The position numbers and the translations under genes are program-made. 64,000 nucleotides of DNA from Brucella pseudogrignonensis (GTDB lineage: Bacteria; Pseudomonadota; Alphaproteobacteria; Rhizobiales; Rhizobiaceae), in the NCBI RefSeq assembly GCF_032190615.1, contig NZ_JAVLAT010000001.1:558001-622000 (forward strand), written 5' to 3'. The notes under the pieces were generated by a model. It did not search any database, was not told where the DNA came from, and worked only from the letters and a program-made list of their open reading frames with translations. Positions 47,661-58,104 of this stretch are shown one piece after another (positions within the stretch are counted from its first letter, which is position 1; each line of letters begins with the position of its first letter).

Positions 47661-48562
47661 TGGTGATTGGCGCAGAAGTTTCATCGGCAGACCGCAAGGA
47701 TACTTTGGCGCGTGCCCGAGCGCGTGCAGCCAGTATTCCCGATCTGCTGGTCGAAGCACAACGTGTCGTGAACACTGTGATGAATGGCTGGCATGGCCGT
47801 CGCAAACGCGGTCCCGGTGAAAATTTCTGGCAGTTCCGGCCCTATGTTCAGGGCGAAACGCTGGCCCATATCGACTGGCGACGCTCAGCGCGCGACGATC
47901 ATACCTATGTGCGTGATCGCGAATGGGAATCCGCCCACACCGTCTGGCTATGGTGCGATTTCTCGCCCTCGATGCTTTACCGCTCGCAGCTTTCATCCGC
48001 TTCCAAAGAAGCCCGTTCCTTGGTGCTGACCCTTGCACTGGCAGAACTTCTTTCCCGTTCGGGTGAGCGCATTGCATTCCCATCACTGTTGCAGCCTTTT
48101 TCAGCGCGCAATGGTGCGGAACGCTTAGCAAGCGCTTTAATGCATGACACCGCCTCACGCCCCTTACCTGATATTGATCAGATCCGACGTTTTTCTGAAG
48201 TGGTGCTGGTGTCAGACTTCCTGCAACCGCTCGATGAGTTGACAAACCTGCTTGATAATCTCGCACGTCGCGGTGTTCGCGCGCATCTGGTGGAAGTGGC
48301 CGACCCGGCAGAAGAGACGTTTCCCTATTCCGGTCGTACCGAGTTTCGTGATCCCGAAACAGGCAACACGCTTGTTGCAGGCCGAGCCGAAACCTATGCG
48401 GAAGACTATCGCCGACTTTATATCGCGCGCCGTGATACGCTGGCAGATCTTTGCCGCCGCCTTGGCTGGAGCTTTACCGTGCATCGCACCGACACACCGG
48501 CTACGCAAGCTCTGCCACGCTTGCATGACGCTCTAAGCGCATCATCCGGGAGTGCCCGCTGA
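47660..48562 (+). CDS. DUF58 (VWA-like) protein
   Basis: The 300-residue protein contains RGPGENFWQFRPYVQGETLAHIDWRRSARDDHTYVRDREWE, the hallmark of DUF58, followed by a VWA-like domain (VWLWCDFSPSMLYRS, with an imperfect MIDAS). It is coupled to moxR and is its probable client or partner. The cellular role is not known beyond envelope-related stress functions proposed for such operons. Confidence 0.9.
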   Translation: MVIGAEVSSADRKDTLARARARAASIPDLLVEAQRVVNTVMNGWHGRRKRGPGENFWQFRPYVQGETLAHIDWRRSARDDHTYVRDREWESAHTVWLWCDFSPSMLYRSQLSSASKEARSLVLTLALAELLSRSGERIAFPSLLQPFSARNGAERLASALMHDTASRPLPDIDQIRRFSEVVLVSDFLQPLDELTNLLDNLARRGVRAHLVEVADPAEETFPYSGRTEFRDPETGNTLVAGRAETYAEDYRRLYIARRDTLADLCRRLGWSFTVHRTDTPATQALPRLHDALSASSGSAR

Positions 48563-50328
48563 TGAATTTTCTGCCACTTGCTTTTGGCACCCCCCTCATT
48601 TTGGCCGGTCTTCTGGCGCTGCCGGTCATCTGGTGGCTACTACGCATGACGCCGCCGCGCCCGCAGGAGGAAACCTTCCCGCCATTGCGCATTCTGGCAC
48701 AGGTTTTCAAACGCGAGGAAGTGCCATCCAAAAGCCCATGGTGGATGACGCTGCTGCGACTACTCATTGCAGCCCTCGTCATTCTCGCGCTTGCGTCACC
48801 TATCTGGAACCCGCGTCCTGTTGCCCTATCCGGCAATGAACCGCTGGCCATCGTCATTGATAATGGCTGGGCTTCGGCGGAAGACTGGACACAGCGCGTT
48901 GCGGCTGCTGAAAAGCTGATTGCTGATGCAGAAAGCTCGAACGCGCAAATTTACGTCCTTGGCACGGCAGAACCTGCCAATGCCGAGATTGGCCCTTATG
49001 ATGCCAGCCGCGCATTGGAACGCTTGCAAGCCGTACAGCCACGCCCGATCCCTGTTGATCGCAAGGCAGCACTGGATCGCCTGGCATCGACGGTGCCACA
49101 GGGCGAAAAAATCCGGCTGGCTTTCAAGAATGACGGACTGGCTAATGCCGCCGACAAGGATATTTTTGCCAAGCTTGATCAGGATGGTCGTCTGGCTTCG
49201 ATGCTCTGGTATGCGGCTGATCTTGACCGCCTTGTGGCGCTGACCAGCATTGACAACAAAGTTGACAGTCTTGAAGCAAAGGCAATCCGTCCAGAAGGCA
49301 TAACCATGCCGCGCACGCTGACGGCCTCTGCCTTTGACGACAAAGGCCGTCGCATTGCAGAAGCACCACTGTCTTTCGCCGTGGGCAGTACAGAAGCGAC
49401 AGCGCGCTTTAATCTGCCGGTGGAATTGCGCAATGACTTCCGCGTCATCCGCATTGATGGCATCCAGCAAGCGGGAGCCACACGTCTTATCGATGCAGGG
49501 TCAGAGCGCCGCACTATCGGCCTTCTTGCCAGTGGTGATGGTGACCTTGCACAGCCGCTTTTATCGCCGCTGCATTATATTTCGCGTGCGCTTTCGCCGT
49601 ACGCAAACCTGATCGAACCACGTTCCGCAGATCTCATGAAAACTGTGCCGGAGCTGCTTGATGCGAAGCCCTCCGTCCTGATCATGGCCGATATTGGTAC
49701 CCTGCCGCAACCTGTAGAGGAACAGCTTTCCAAATGGGTTGAAGATGGCGGCACGCTGGTGCGTTTTGCCGGACCGCGCCTTGCCGGCGCCAACGAAAAC
49801 GACCCGCTTCTGCCGGTACGTCTGCGCAAGGGCGAACGCGCTTTGGGCGGGACACTGTCCTGGTCCGAGCCGCAAAAGCTTCGTTCATTTTCCGACAAAG
49901 GTCCATTTGCTGGGCTGACAGTCCCGGACGATGTGACCGTCACACGACAGGTGCTGGCCGAGCCTTCCTTTGATCTCAATGACAAGGCTTATGCGACGCT
50001 TGCCGATGGTACGCCGCTTGTGACAGGTGAAAGCCGAGGTCGTGGCAATGTGGTTCTCTTCCACAGTTCGCCCGATGCCACATGGTCGAGCCTGCCTATT
50101 TCCGGTTCTTTTGTTGAAATGCTACGCCGCATCGTATCGCTTTCGCAGCGCACCAATGCAAAAGGCGACCAGCAATCCGTTTCGTTACCACCGTATCAGC
50201 TTCTTTCTGCCTCTGGCGAGCTAACGCCGCCCTCATCAGAAGCAAAGCCAATTGTGGTGGAAAAAGACAAACTCCCGATGTCAGCATCAACACGCCACCC
50301 GGCTTTTACGGCAATGAGGACGGTTTGA
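48562..50328 (+). pseudogene. BatA/DUF4159 protein, N-terminal part before a frameshift
   Basis: The reading frame gives 588 residues: a BatA N-terminal two-helix segment (LALPVIWWLLRMTPPRP, RLLIAALVILALASP), a degenerate VWA domain and a glutamine-amidotransferase-like fold (VLIMADIGTLPQPVEEQLSKWVEDGGTLVRFAG). It ends in a short nonsense tail after KDKLPMS. Moving one base forward, the neighbouring frame reads DVSINTPPGFYGNEDGLKALNIFEG and runs straight into the DUF4159 part. Relatives carry both in one protein of about 940 residues. A missing base near 50270-50282 (LPDV expected) explains this. Either a true mutation or a sequencing error is possible. Confidence 0.8.
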
Positions 50329-51404
50329 AAGCGCTTAACATCTTTGAGGGAAGCAACGTCAAGCTGCTGCCGATTACGCCGCCCGCGCTTTCTGTTGGAT
50401 TAACGCCTGCATTCTATGGTGCGGATCAATCCATTTCGCTGCGCGGGCCATTCTCCGCAATTGCCGCGATGCTTCTGGCGCTTGATACATTGCTGATGCT
50501 CTGGCTGCGCGGTGCATTCCGTCGCCGCATGAAAATCCGTTCGAAAATTGCAGGCATCGCCATTCTCATTGCAGCGGCTTCTGCTATCAGCCTGATGCCG
50601 GTCTCTGTGCCTTCCGCACACGCTCAAACCCACGATGACAGCAAGCCCGGCGATGAAGCCATTATCAATTCCGTCTCACAAACCCATCTCGCCTATATCA
50701 TCACTGGCAATGCTGCGACCGATGACATCAGCAAAGCAGGTCTGCGCGGACTGACTTTTGCGCTTAGAGATAAAACAGCGTTAGAGCCGGGTGATCCGAT
50801 TGGCGTTGATCCCGCCAAGGATGAATTAGCCTTTTATCCATTAATATATTGGCCGATTGATCCAGATGCGCCAATGCCGACGCCTGAAGCAATCGCCAAG
50901 GTGGACGCCTATATGCAGCAGGGTGGAACCGTACTTTTCGATACACGTGACCAGTTGCAGGCGGGTGCGAGTCTTGATGCATCGGCCTCCCCCGCCAATC
51001 AGCGCCTGCGCACGATTCTCGACGGCATGAACGTGCCGCCGCTTGAACCAGTTCCCGACGATCATGTGCTGACCAAGTCTTTCTTCATCATGCCGGATTT
51101 TCCCGGTCGCTATGAAGGCAGTCCGCTCTGGGTTGAAGCAACGGCATCACCCGATGCGACACGCGACCGGCCAGTGCGCACCGGCGATGGCGTCTCGCCT
51201 ATCATGATCACCGCCAATGATTTTGCAGGCGCTTGGGCAGTCGACGAACAGGGCAACCCGATGTTGCCAACCGTGCCCAATGATCCGATGCAGCGCATCT
51301 ATGCCATTCGTGGCGGCGTGAATATCGTCATGTATATGCTCACCGGCAATTACAAATCTGATCAGGTCCATGTTCCCGATCTGCTGGAACGGCTGGGGAA
51401 CTAA
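50325..51404 (+). pseudogene. DUF4159 C-terminal part after the frameshift
   Basis: This 359-codon frame continues the preceding gene: a membrane helix (FSAIAAMLLALDTLLMLWLRGAF), a second helix ending Ser-Ala-His-Ala, then the DUF4159 domain (QTHLAYIITGNAATDDISKAGLRGLTFALRDKTALEP, FYPLIYWPIDPDA, GGTVLFDTRD). The TTG at 50325 has no ribosome binding site, so separate translation is doubtful; the frame is open upstream to the shift point. The gene after it starts one base past its stop codon. Confidence 0.78.
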
Positions 51405-51405
51405 T

Positions 51406-53481
51406 ATGAATATAGAGTTTGAACCCTTCCTCTCGTTGCCATGGCTGATTGGCATTCTCGTACCGCTGGCGCTGCTCGTATTGATAACGATATTCCTGCG
51501 CATGCGCGGCGGCCTTATCCGTGGTCTTGCCGCCATTGCCCTTGCACTGGCACTGCTCAACCCTGTCATCGTCAGCGAGGAACGCGAGACTTTGAAAAGC
51601 GTAGTCGCGCTTGTGGTTGATCGCAGCCAGAGCCAGCAACTGGGCGAACGCCGCGCCGATACAGATGCAGCGCTGAAAAGCGTGCAGGATCAGCTTGCCG
51701 CCCTGCCGCAATTTGAAACGCGGGTGGTGGAAGCAGCGGAACCCGGCAAGAACGATGATGGTTATGCAACGCGGCTATTCGGACCGCTTGCACGCACCTT
51801 GCTGGATGTTCCGCCATCGCGCGTTGCTGGCGCCATATTGATCACAGATGGTCAGGTGCATGATACTCCGGCCAGTAAGAACGCGCTCGGTTTTGACGCA
51901 CCTGTTCATGCGTTGATTACAGGCAAGCCGGATGAGTTCGACCGCCGCATCAAATTCAACAAAGCACCGCGCTATGGCATCAGCGGCAAGCCGCTGGAAA
52001 TGTCTTTCACCGTCATTGATGAAGGCAAAAGCTTAGGACAATCCGCACCTGTCGAAATTCGCGTTAATGGTGAGAAGGTCAGCGAAGAACAGGCAAGGGT
52101 CGGGCAGGAAACCCCGCTCACGATTGAACTGCCGCGCGCTGGCGTCAATATTGTCGAGATAACCACGCCAACACTTCCTGGCGAAGTGACCGATGCCAAC
52201 AACCGCGCAGTCGCAACCATTGACGGAATTCGCGAAAATCTCCGCGTACTACTGGTCTCGGGCGAGCCGCATAATGGCGAACGCACATGGCGCAATCTGC
52301 TGAAATCCGATGCCGCCGTGGACCTCGTCCACTTCACGATTTTGCGCCCGCCGGAAAAGCAGGATGGCACACCAATCAACGAATTGTCGCTGATTGCCTT
52401 CCCAACACGCGAGCTTTTCGTCGATAAGGTCAATGAGTTCGATCTCATCATTCTCGACCGCTATCAGCACCGCGATGTGCTGCCGTTGCTCTATTATGAT
52501 TATATCGCGCAATATGTTGAAAACGGCGGCGCGCTGCTGGTAGCAGCAGGCCCGGAATATGCGAGCGATATGTCAATCGCGCGGACTCCGCTTTACAGTG
52601 CTCTGCCCGCCATGCCGACCGGCACCATCACGGAAAAAGCCTTTTATCCGCGCCTGACCGATCTCGGAAAACGTCATCCGGTCACACGTGGTCTTGACGG
52701 CAGCGATCACGAACCACCGCATTGGAGCCGCTGGTTCCGCACCATCGATATTGGCGAACCGCGCGGCGAAACAGTTATGAACGGCGCTGATGGTAAGCCG
52801 CTTTTGGTGCTCGACCGCGTCGGCAAAGGCCGCGTTGGCATGTTCCTGTCTGATCAGGGCTGGCTCTGGGCACGTGGCTTTGAAGGTGGTGGTCCCTATG
52901 CCTCGCTTTATCGTCGCATCGCGCACTGGCTGATGCAGGAACCGGAACTGGAAGAAGAAGCGCTGACCGCTGGCGGCAATGGCCGCACGCTCGCAATCCA
53001 CCGCCAAACCATGGGCGATAATCCCGGTCAGGCAACAGTTACCACGCCATCGGGCAAAGAATTGCAGGTCAACCTCACACAGGGCAAACCCGGCCTATTC
53101 GACGGCACATTGCAGACCGATGAAATCGGTATTTTCCGTGTGAAGAATGGCGATCTGGAAACGCTTGCCCATGTCGGACCTGTGGATGCGCCTGAATTTT
53201 CAGACAGCATATCGACCACTGAACGCCTGCAACCAGTGGCAGATGCCACTGGCGGCTCGATCCATCGCGTGCATGAGAGTGCGGAAAGTTCTGTTGAGGT
53301 TCCAGCGATCACAGCTGTTGCGGCAGGCCGCGCGGCAAGCGGCAGCGGCTGGATTGGATTGCGCGAAACATCGGACACACAGCTTAAAAGCGTCAATCGT
53401 CTGCCGCTGTTCTCTGGATTGTTTGCGCTGGCTGCCCTGCTCTTTATATTTGGTGGAATGTGGTATCGCGAGGGACGGTAA
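51406..53481 (+). CDS. Large membrane protein of the MoxR/Bat operon
   Basis: The 691-residue protein has two N-terminal helices (LPWLIGILVPLALLVLITIFL, LAAIALALALLNPVIV), a VWA-like stretch (LVVDRSQSQQLGERRADTD), and a region resembling the amidotransferase fold (LLVSGEPHNGERTWRNLL, GGALLVAAGPEYASD). A C-terminal helix (FSGLFALAALLFIFGGMWY) closes it. It resembles BatA/BatB-type envelope proteins and is the last gene of the operon. ATG 51406 is one base past the stop of the DUF4159 part. Confidence 0.8.
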   Translation: MNIEFEPFLSLPWLIGILVPLALLVLITIFLRMRGGLIRGLAAIALALALLNPVIVSEERETLKSVVALVVDRSQSQQLGERRADTDAALKSVQDQLAALPQFETRVVEAAEPGKNDDGYATRLFGPLARTLLDVPPSRVAGAILITDGQVHDTPASKNALGFDAPVHALITGKPDEFDRRIKFNKAPRYGISGKPLEMSFTVIDEGKSLGQSAPVEIRVNGEKVSEEQARVGQETPLTIELPRAGVNIVEITTPTLPGEVTDANNRAVATIDGIRENLRVLLVSGEPHNGERTWRNLLKSDAAVDLVHFTILRPPEKQDGTPINELSLIAFPTRELFVDKVNEFDLIILDRYQHRDVLPLLYYDYIAQYVENGGALLVAAGPEYASDMSIARTPLYSALPAMPTGTITEKAFYPRLTDLGKRHPVTRGLDGSDHEPPHWSRWFRTIDIGEPRGETVMNGADGKPLLVLDRVGKGRVGMFLSDQGWLWARGFEGGGPYASLYRRIAHWLMQEPELEEEALTAGGNGRTLAIHRQTMGDNPGQATVTTPSGKELQVNLTQGKPGLFDGTLQTDEIGIFRVKNGDLETLAHVGPVDAPEFSDSISTTERLQPVADATGGSIHRVHESAESSVEVPAITAVAAGRAASGSGWIGLRETSDTQLKSVNRLPLFSGLFALAALLFIFGGMWYREGR

Positions 53482-53513
53482 AACCAGCCCCTCGCTTCCC
53501 CTCTTTTTAACTC

Positions 53514-54020
53514 TCAAACTCTGCTTGCGTGCTGAACAACGCCGCTCACACCATTGAGCGCATTTGGCACAATCTCACACGCAAGCATCCGACGCGGATC
53601 GACCGGCGCAGGCATGATCATTGAACCTGGTTGCACCATTTTGAAACCAAAAGGTGCATAGTAAGGTTCGTCCCCCACCAGAACAATCAGCTTGTGACCC
53701 GCTTTTTCAGCCGCCTCAATCGACATACGCATCAGCTTGCCGCCAATGCCCCGCTTCTTCCATTCAGGCCGCACAGCAAGCGGTCCAAGCAGCAAGGCTG
53801 GCGACTTGCCAACCATAACAGGCGTCTGCCGTACCGATCCGACAACGATGCCACCCATCAATGCGACAAAAGAAAGGCTTAGGTCGTGCGGACCACCTTC
53901 ACGAATGAAATGTGCCGCTTTGGTAAAACGTGCTGGACCAAAAGCCTCGGCATTAATCGCTTCGATCTCGATGTCGTGCGCCGCGTTTTCCTGTGCGTAG
54001 GTCAGTTCAAGTTGCTGCAT
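53514..54020 (-). CDS. GNAT-family N-acetyltransferase
   Basis: The 168-residue protein has the acetyl-CoA-binding motif LGPLAVRPEWKKRGIGGKLMRMSIEAAEKAGHKLIVLVGDEPYYAPFGF, typical of the YhbS-type GNATs. The substrate is unknown. ATG 54020 has AGGCAAATCCACC upstream. The open frame reaches 54263, but the extra residues do not match the family. Confidence 0.88.
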   Translation of the reverse strand: MQQLELTYAQENAAHDIEIEAINAEAFGPARFTKAAHFIREGGPHDLSLSFVALMGGIVVGSVRQTPVMVGKSPALLLGPLAVRPEWKKRGIGGKLMRMSIEAAEKAGHKLIVLVGDEPYYAPFGFKMVQPGSMIMPAPVDPRRMLACEIVPNALNGVSGVVQHASRV

Positions 54021-54332
54021 GGTGGATTTGCCTGAAGAGAGAGCTGGCGGACTAAAAAGCCCAATAGAATGCAATCTGCGCAGTTTGAGCACAGTTCTAA
54101 CTTTCATCGTCGGATGAAGTGCATTCCGGCCATTGTTCTCTCCAGTGCGGCGTGATGAAACGATACCGCAATTTGAAAGTTGCCTAACACCAAATTGATC
54201 AGAGGTAAAACAAAATCTTTCAAAACGGCGGTTTAAATTTAGCTTTTTGGCACCGTTACGCACTGTTCACGCCTTGATAGGCTGTCAATTGGCAGTTTTT
54301 GCCCTATTTTCCTTATCAAAAGGAGAAATCAC
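54021..54332. promoter_or_regulatory. Divergent promoter region, GNAT and hydroquinone reductase
   Basis: This 312-bp gap has no gene. The reductase gene has an ideal AAGGAG at seven bases before its ATG. A TTGATA at 54275-54280 could be a -35 for it, but the -10 is unclear. Confidence 0.35.
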
Positions 54333-55316
54333 ATGGGACTTCTGGTTGACGGCAAATGGCAGGATGTCTGGTATGACACGAAAGCCACTAAAGGCCGTTT
54401 CGAGCGCTCGAAATCGCAGTTCAGAAACTGGGTCACAGCAGATGGAAGCGCAGGCCCAAGCGGCGAAGGCGGCTTTAAAGCCGAAGCTGGCCGCTATCAT
54501 CTCTACGTGTCTTATGCCTGCCCATGGGCGCACAGAACCCTGATTTTCCGCGCTTTGAAAAAGCTCGAAGACGTCATTTCTGTCTCCGTAGTGGATGCGC
54601 TGATGGCTGAAGAAGGCTGGACCTTCTATGGCACAACGGGCAGCACGGGTGACGCATTGTATGGCGCAAAACGTCTGCACGAAATTTACACGAAAGCTGA
54701 TCCGCAGTACTCGGGCCGTGTGACGGTTCCTGTTCTTTGGGACAAGCAGCAAGAAACAATCGTTTCAAACGAGTCGTCTGAAATCATTCGCATGTTGAAC
54801 AGTGCTTTTGACCAATTCGGCGATGCATCGTTTGATTTCTACCCGGAAGATCTACGCAGCGAAATCGATATGCTTAACGACTTCATCTATCCAAATATCA
54901 ACAACGGCGTTTATCGCGCTGGCTTCGCCACGACACAGGACGCCTATGAGGAAGCCTTCGGGCAGGTATTCAGCGCGCTGGACACGCTGGAAGAGACACT
55001 GTCGAAGAATCGCTATCTGACAGGTTCAAACCTCACCGAAGCCGACTGGCGTCTATTCACAACACTTGTGCGCTTCGATCCCGTCTATGTCGGGCATTTC
55101 AAATGCAATCTGCACCGGATCGCCGATTATCCAAATCTCTCCAACTACACGCGTGCGCTTTATCAGGTTCCTGGCGTGGCTGAGACGGTGAATATGGAGC
55201 ATATCAAAGGCCATTATTACCGCAGCCATAAAACGATCAACCCAACGGGTATTGTTCCGCTTGGACCGGAGATCGACTTTGCAGCACCGCATGACCGTGG
55301 CAGGTTCGCTAACTGA
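54333..55316 (+). CDS. Glutathionyl-hydroquinone reductase (GST family)
   Basis: The 327-residue protein belongs to the YqjG/PcpF/ECM4 group of glutathione transferases. The N-terminal thioredoxin-like domain has YACPWAHRTLIFRALKKL with the catalytic Cys of CPWA, then NESSEIIRMLNSAFD. The C-terminal helical domain ends YLTGSNLTEADWRLFTTLVRFDPVY. These enzymes reduce glutathionyl-hydroquinones formed from quinones. It stands alone with an excellent ribosome binding site. Confidence 0.93.
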   Translation: MGLLVDGKWQDVWYDTKATKGRFERSKSQFRNWVTADGSAGPSGEGGFKAEAGRYHLYVSYACPWAHRTLIFRALKKLEDVISVSVVDALMAEEGWTFYGTTGSTGDALYGAKRLHEIYTKADPQYSGRVTVPVLWDKQQETIVSNESSEIIRMLNSAFDQFGDASFDFYPEDLRSEIDMLNDFIYPNINNGVYRAGFATTQDAYEEAFGQVFSALDTLEETLSKNRYLTGSNLTEADWRLFTTLVRFDPVYVGHFKCNLHRIADYPNLSNYTRALYQVPGVAETVNMEHIKGHYYRSHKTINPTGIVPLGPEIDFAAPHDRGRFAN

Positions 55317-55467
55317 GCCTTTTCTGCAACAGTCCTTTCAGAACATCTTTGTTTTCTAAAATCTTGGGCGCCTCTTTGATCCTGATCAATGGGGCGCTTT
55401 GCTGTGCAGTCCAGAGTGCACCCATCACTACCCAAGACTTTGAGACTCAGAACTTCAGGAGAGACTG

Positions 55468-56148
55468 ATGAACCGCTTTGCCAAAGGGCTTCTCGCAGCA
55501 ACAGCACTGACATTTGCAGCACCCGCAGCGTTCGCTGCTGACGCGATTGTCGCTCAGCCCGCGACCGAAATCGTTGCCGCTCCGCAGGCGCTGTCACCAT
55601 GGCAGATCCGCGTGCGCGCACTTGGTGTTGTCGCTGAAAACAAGGGCTACGTAAACGGCGTTGATGGTTCTGGTCTCGATTACTCGAAGTCGATCACACC
55701 GGAACTCGACATCACCTACTACTTCACCGACAATCTGGCTGCTGAACTCATCCTCGGCACCACTTATGCCAATATCAATGGTACCGGCTCAATCGAAGGT
55801 CTCGGCAAGGTCGGCAAGGTCTGGATGCTGCCTCCAACGCTCACCATGCAGTATCACTTCACCAATTTCGGCGCTTTCAAGCCTTATGTTGGCGCAGGTG
55901 TGAACTATACAATTTTCTATAATCAGGATGCAGCAGGCGTCGATTATCTGAAAGTGAAGAACACCTTTGGCGGCGCGCTTCAGGTCGGCTTCGACTACAT
56001 GCTTGATGAGCATTGGGGTATCAACTTCGACGTGAAAAAGCTGTTCCTCGAGCCAAAGTTCGACGTCACAGTTGCTGGCCAATCCATGACAGGCAAGGCC
56101 AAGCTCAATCCTTGGCTGATTGGTACAGGTATCACCTACCGCTTCTAA
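55468..56148 (+). CDS. OmpW-family outer-membrane protein
   Basis: The 226-residue protein has a signal peptide (LLAATALTFAAPAAFA) and an eight-strand barrel with the OmpW features PWQIRVRALGVV, SITPELDITYYFTDNLAAELILGTTY, LPPTLTMQYHF and FKPYVGAGVNYTIFY. It ends NPWLIGTGITYRF with a C-terminal Phe for barrel assembly. OmpW forms a narrow hydrophobic channel in the outer membrane. Confidence 0.94.
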   Translation: MNRFAKGLLAATALTFAAPAAFAADAIVAQPATEIVAAPQALSPWQIRVRALGVVAENKGYVNGVDGSGLDYSKSITPELDITYYFTDNLAAELILGTTYANINGTGSIEGLGKVGKVWMLPPTLTMQYHFTNFGAFKPYVGAGVNYTIFYNQDAAGVDYLKVKNTFGGALQVGFDYMLDEHWGINFDVKKLFLEPKFDVTVAGQSMTGKAKLNPWLIGTGITYRF

Positions 56149-56180
56149 GCATAGATAAGGGCGCGAAAGCGCCCTTCACT

Positions 56181-56672
56181 TTACCAGTTTGGCAGTGGCT
56201 CCAGATCATGCAATGCCTCCTGCAAACGGCGCTTGGTGGAGGAAGTCGTTCCTACCGGCAAATTATCAAGCGGGAAGAAGCCTGCTTCCGCTATTTCCCT
56301 GTCACGCTGCTTTGGTTCGGTCTGCTCGAAAGCCCGACAGACATAAAGCGCCACGTGATCTCGTTTGGATGCATGCGCATTCTTATAAAGCGCGAACAGC
56401 TCGGGCCGTCCGGTCAGGCGAATATTGCCCTCCTCACGCAGCTCCTTTTCCAGCGCCTGCCCGAAGGTCTCCCCGCTATCCACCCCGCCGCCCGGCAATT
56501 GCCAGCCCGGAACATAGGTATGCTTCACCAGAAAAACGGAATTGTTCTTTTCATCAAAGACAATTGCCCTGACACCGAGCGTCATTGGGCGTCGCAGCAG
56601 AAAATAAGTATGAAATAAAAAATGGCGGAAGCGCATACCGTCAATCCTGAGCAAATGTCCTGCACGCATCAT
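56181..56672 (-). CDS. Nudix hydrolase
   Basis: The 163-residue protein has a Nudix box (GGGVDSGETFGQALEKELREEGN), with Lys in place of the usual Arg before Glu. It begins with an unusual His/Arg-rich N-terminal segment of about 30 residues before LGVRAIVFDEKNNSVFLVKHTYVPGWQLPGG. The substrate cannot be predicted. It converges with ompW and is divergent from the phosphoesterase gene. Confidence 0.9.
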   Translation of the reverse strand: MMRAGHLLRIDGMRFRHFLFHTYFLLRRPMTLGVRAIVFDEKNNSVFLVKHTYVPGWQLPGGGVDSGETFGQALEKELREEGNIRLTGRPELFALYKNAHASKRDHVALYVCRAFEQTEPKQRDREIAEAGFFPLDNLPVGTTSSTKRRLQEALHDLEPLPNW

Positions 56673-56744
56673 TGCACCAAAGACATCAATAAAAAGTCGC
56701 TAAATACGGTTTCGATTTAAAAAATAATACAGTACACCGAAACT

Positions 56745-57647
56745 ATGTTTCGCCTCACCCATATTTCAGACATCCACCTGTCGCCGCTGCCCCGCATTCG
56801 TTATCGCGAGCTGGCATCAAAGCGCATCACCGGCTACATTAACTGGATGCGTAATCGCAAAGGTGCGATGCATGGGACCGTTCTGGATAACCTGATTGCC
56901 GATATGTTGGCCCAAAACCCAGATCATATTGCTGTAACCGGCGATCTGGTCAATCTGGCCCTCAATCTCGAAATCGATATTGCACATGACTGGCTGTTGA
57001 AACTCGGAGACCCGAACAATGTTTCGGTCGTCCCCGGCAATCACGATGCCTATGTGCCCGGTGCGCTGGATAAATCCTGCCGCAAATGGGAACCATGGAT
57101 GCGTGGCGATGGCGTGGATAACCACGGCAAGCGGCCTCTGTTTCCCTATATGCGCGAACGCGGACCCGTCGCAATGATCGGTGTATCATCTGCGCGTGCC
57201 ACAGCGCCATTTATGGCGAGCGGCGATTTCCGCTCGGCACAGGCCAAACGTCTTGCGCTTGCGCTGGATGAAGCGGGGTCACGCGGACTGTTCCGCGTTG
57301 TGATGATCCATCATCCACCAATCCATGGCGCCACGCCAGCGCACAAACGGCTCTATGGCATTCGCCGCTTTCAGAAAGTCATAGCCAAGCATGGTGCCGA
57401 ACTGGTCATTCATGGCCACACACATCTTGCAACGCGATATGACATTGATGGGCTAAACGGCAAAGTGCCCGTTATCTGTGTGCCATCGGCCAGTCAGAAC
57501 TTTGGCGGGCATAAACCACCTGCGCGTTATAACGTCTTCGATATAGACCGGAAGCCGGAAGGCGGCTGGTCATGCCACTGGAAACAACACGGCATCGAAG
57601 ATGAGAGCGAACGCGTCATCAAAATTTCAGAGCAAATATTGTACTAA
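56745..57647 (+). CDS. Calcineurin-type metallophosphoesterase
   Basis: The 300-residue protein has all motifs of the superfamily in order: ISDIHLSP near the start, VTGDLVNLALN, VVPGNHDAYVPG, MIHHPP and VIHGHTHLATR. These provide the two-metal site. Members act on cyclic nucleotides, nucleic acids or phosphoesters; which one applies is open. The GNHD and GHTH motifs are intact, so it should be active. Confidence 0.9.
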   Translation: MFRLTHISDIHLSPLPRIRYRELASKRITGYINWMRNRKGAMHGTVLDNLIADMLAQNPDHIAVTGDLVNLALNLEIDIAHDWLLKLGDPNNVSVVPGNHDAYVPGALDKSCRKWEPWMRGDGVDNHGKRPLFPYMRERGPVAMIGVSSARATAPFMASGDFRSAQAKRLALALDEAGSRGLFRVVMIHHPPIHGATPAHKRLYGIRRFQKVIAKHGAELVIHGHTHLATRYDIDGLNGKVPVICVPSASQNFGGHKPPARYNVFDIDRKPEGGWSCHWKQHGIEDESERVIKISEQILY

Positions 57648-57738
57648 GGCATTCTGAACTACCGGCAGTATTTCAGAATGCCTATAGATCAATCAAGCTA
57701 AACACTTGGTCGGTCTCATGCAGTTCACACACTACACT

Positions 57739-58104
57739 TTAATACTCGCGAAATGAAAAATCGCACTTCTTGAGCTTTGCGGCACGCTGCAATGCGGCCA
57801 TTTCGCCTTTTAATCGCGCAACTTCCGCAGCCTTTATTCCATTGCCTTCATTAAAGAACAATATTGGCCAAAAGATCACCAAACCAACGCCCGTCTTGAT
57901 CGCATCTTCAGTTGCTGCTGTATTTTGTCGGCCCATAGCCTTTGCTGCGCTCGTGGAAAGAAGAATGCCTTCACCAGCCAGTGAGGAGCAGGAAAGCGTC
58001 TCATAAGGGGCTGATGATATATAACTTGGCTCGATCTTACTCGCACGCGAAGCGCATCCGTTTATAAAAAATAGCGGGCACAATAATAGTATAAGTTTGC
58101 TCAT
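57739..58104 (-). CDS. Small lipoprotein of unknown function
   Basis: The 121-residue protein has a lipobox (LLLCPLFFINGCAS), a Cys-containing segment (YETLSCSSLAGEG), a membrane-like stretch with GVGLVIFWPILFFNEGNG, and a charged helix (KAAEVARLKGEMAALQRAAKLKKCDF). This layout is common among small lipoproteins in many proteobacteria, some phage-borne. Codon use is more AT-rich than neighbours and it is followed upstream by a very AT-rich stretch, which hints at transfer. Confidence 0.7.
   Translation of the reverse strand: MSKLILLLCPLFFINGCASRASKIEPSYISSAPYETLSCSSLAGEGILLSTSAAKAMGRQNTAATEDAIKTGVGLVIFWPILFFNEGNGIKAAEVARLKGEMAALQRAAKLKKCDFSFREY

Noticed and set aside
50270..50330. Programmed frameshifting in the DUF4159 gene
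   Set aside because: There is no slippery heptamer with a downstream pseudoknot. A simple base loss or sequencing error next to CCC is more likely.
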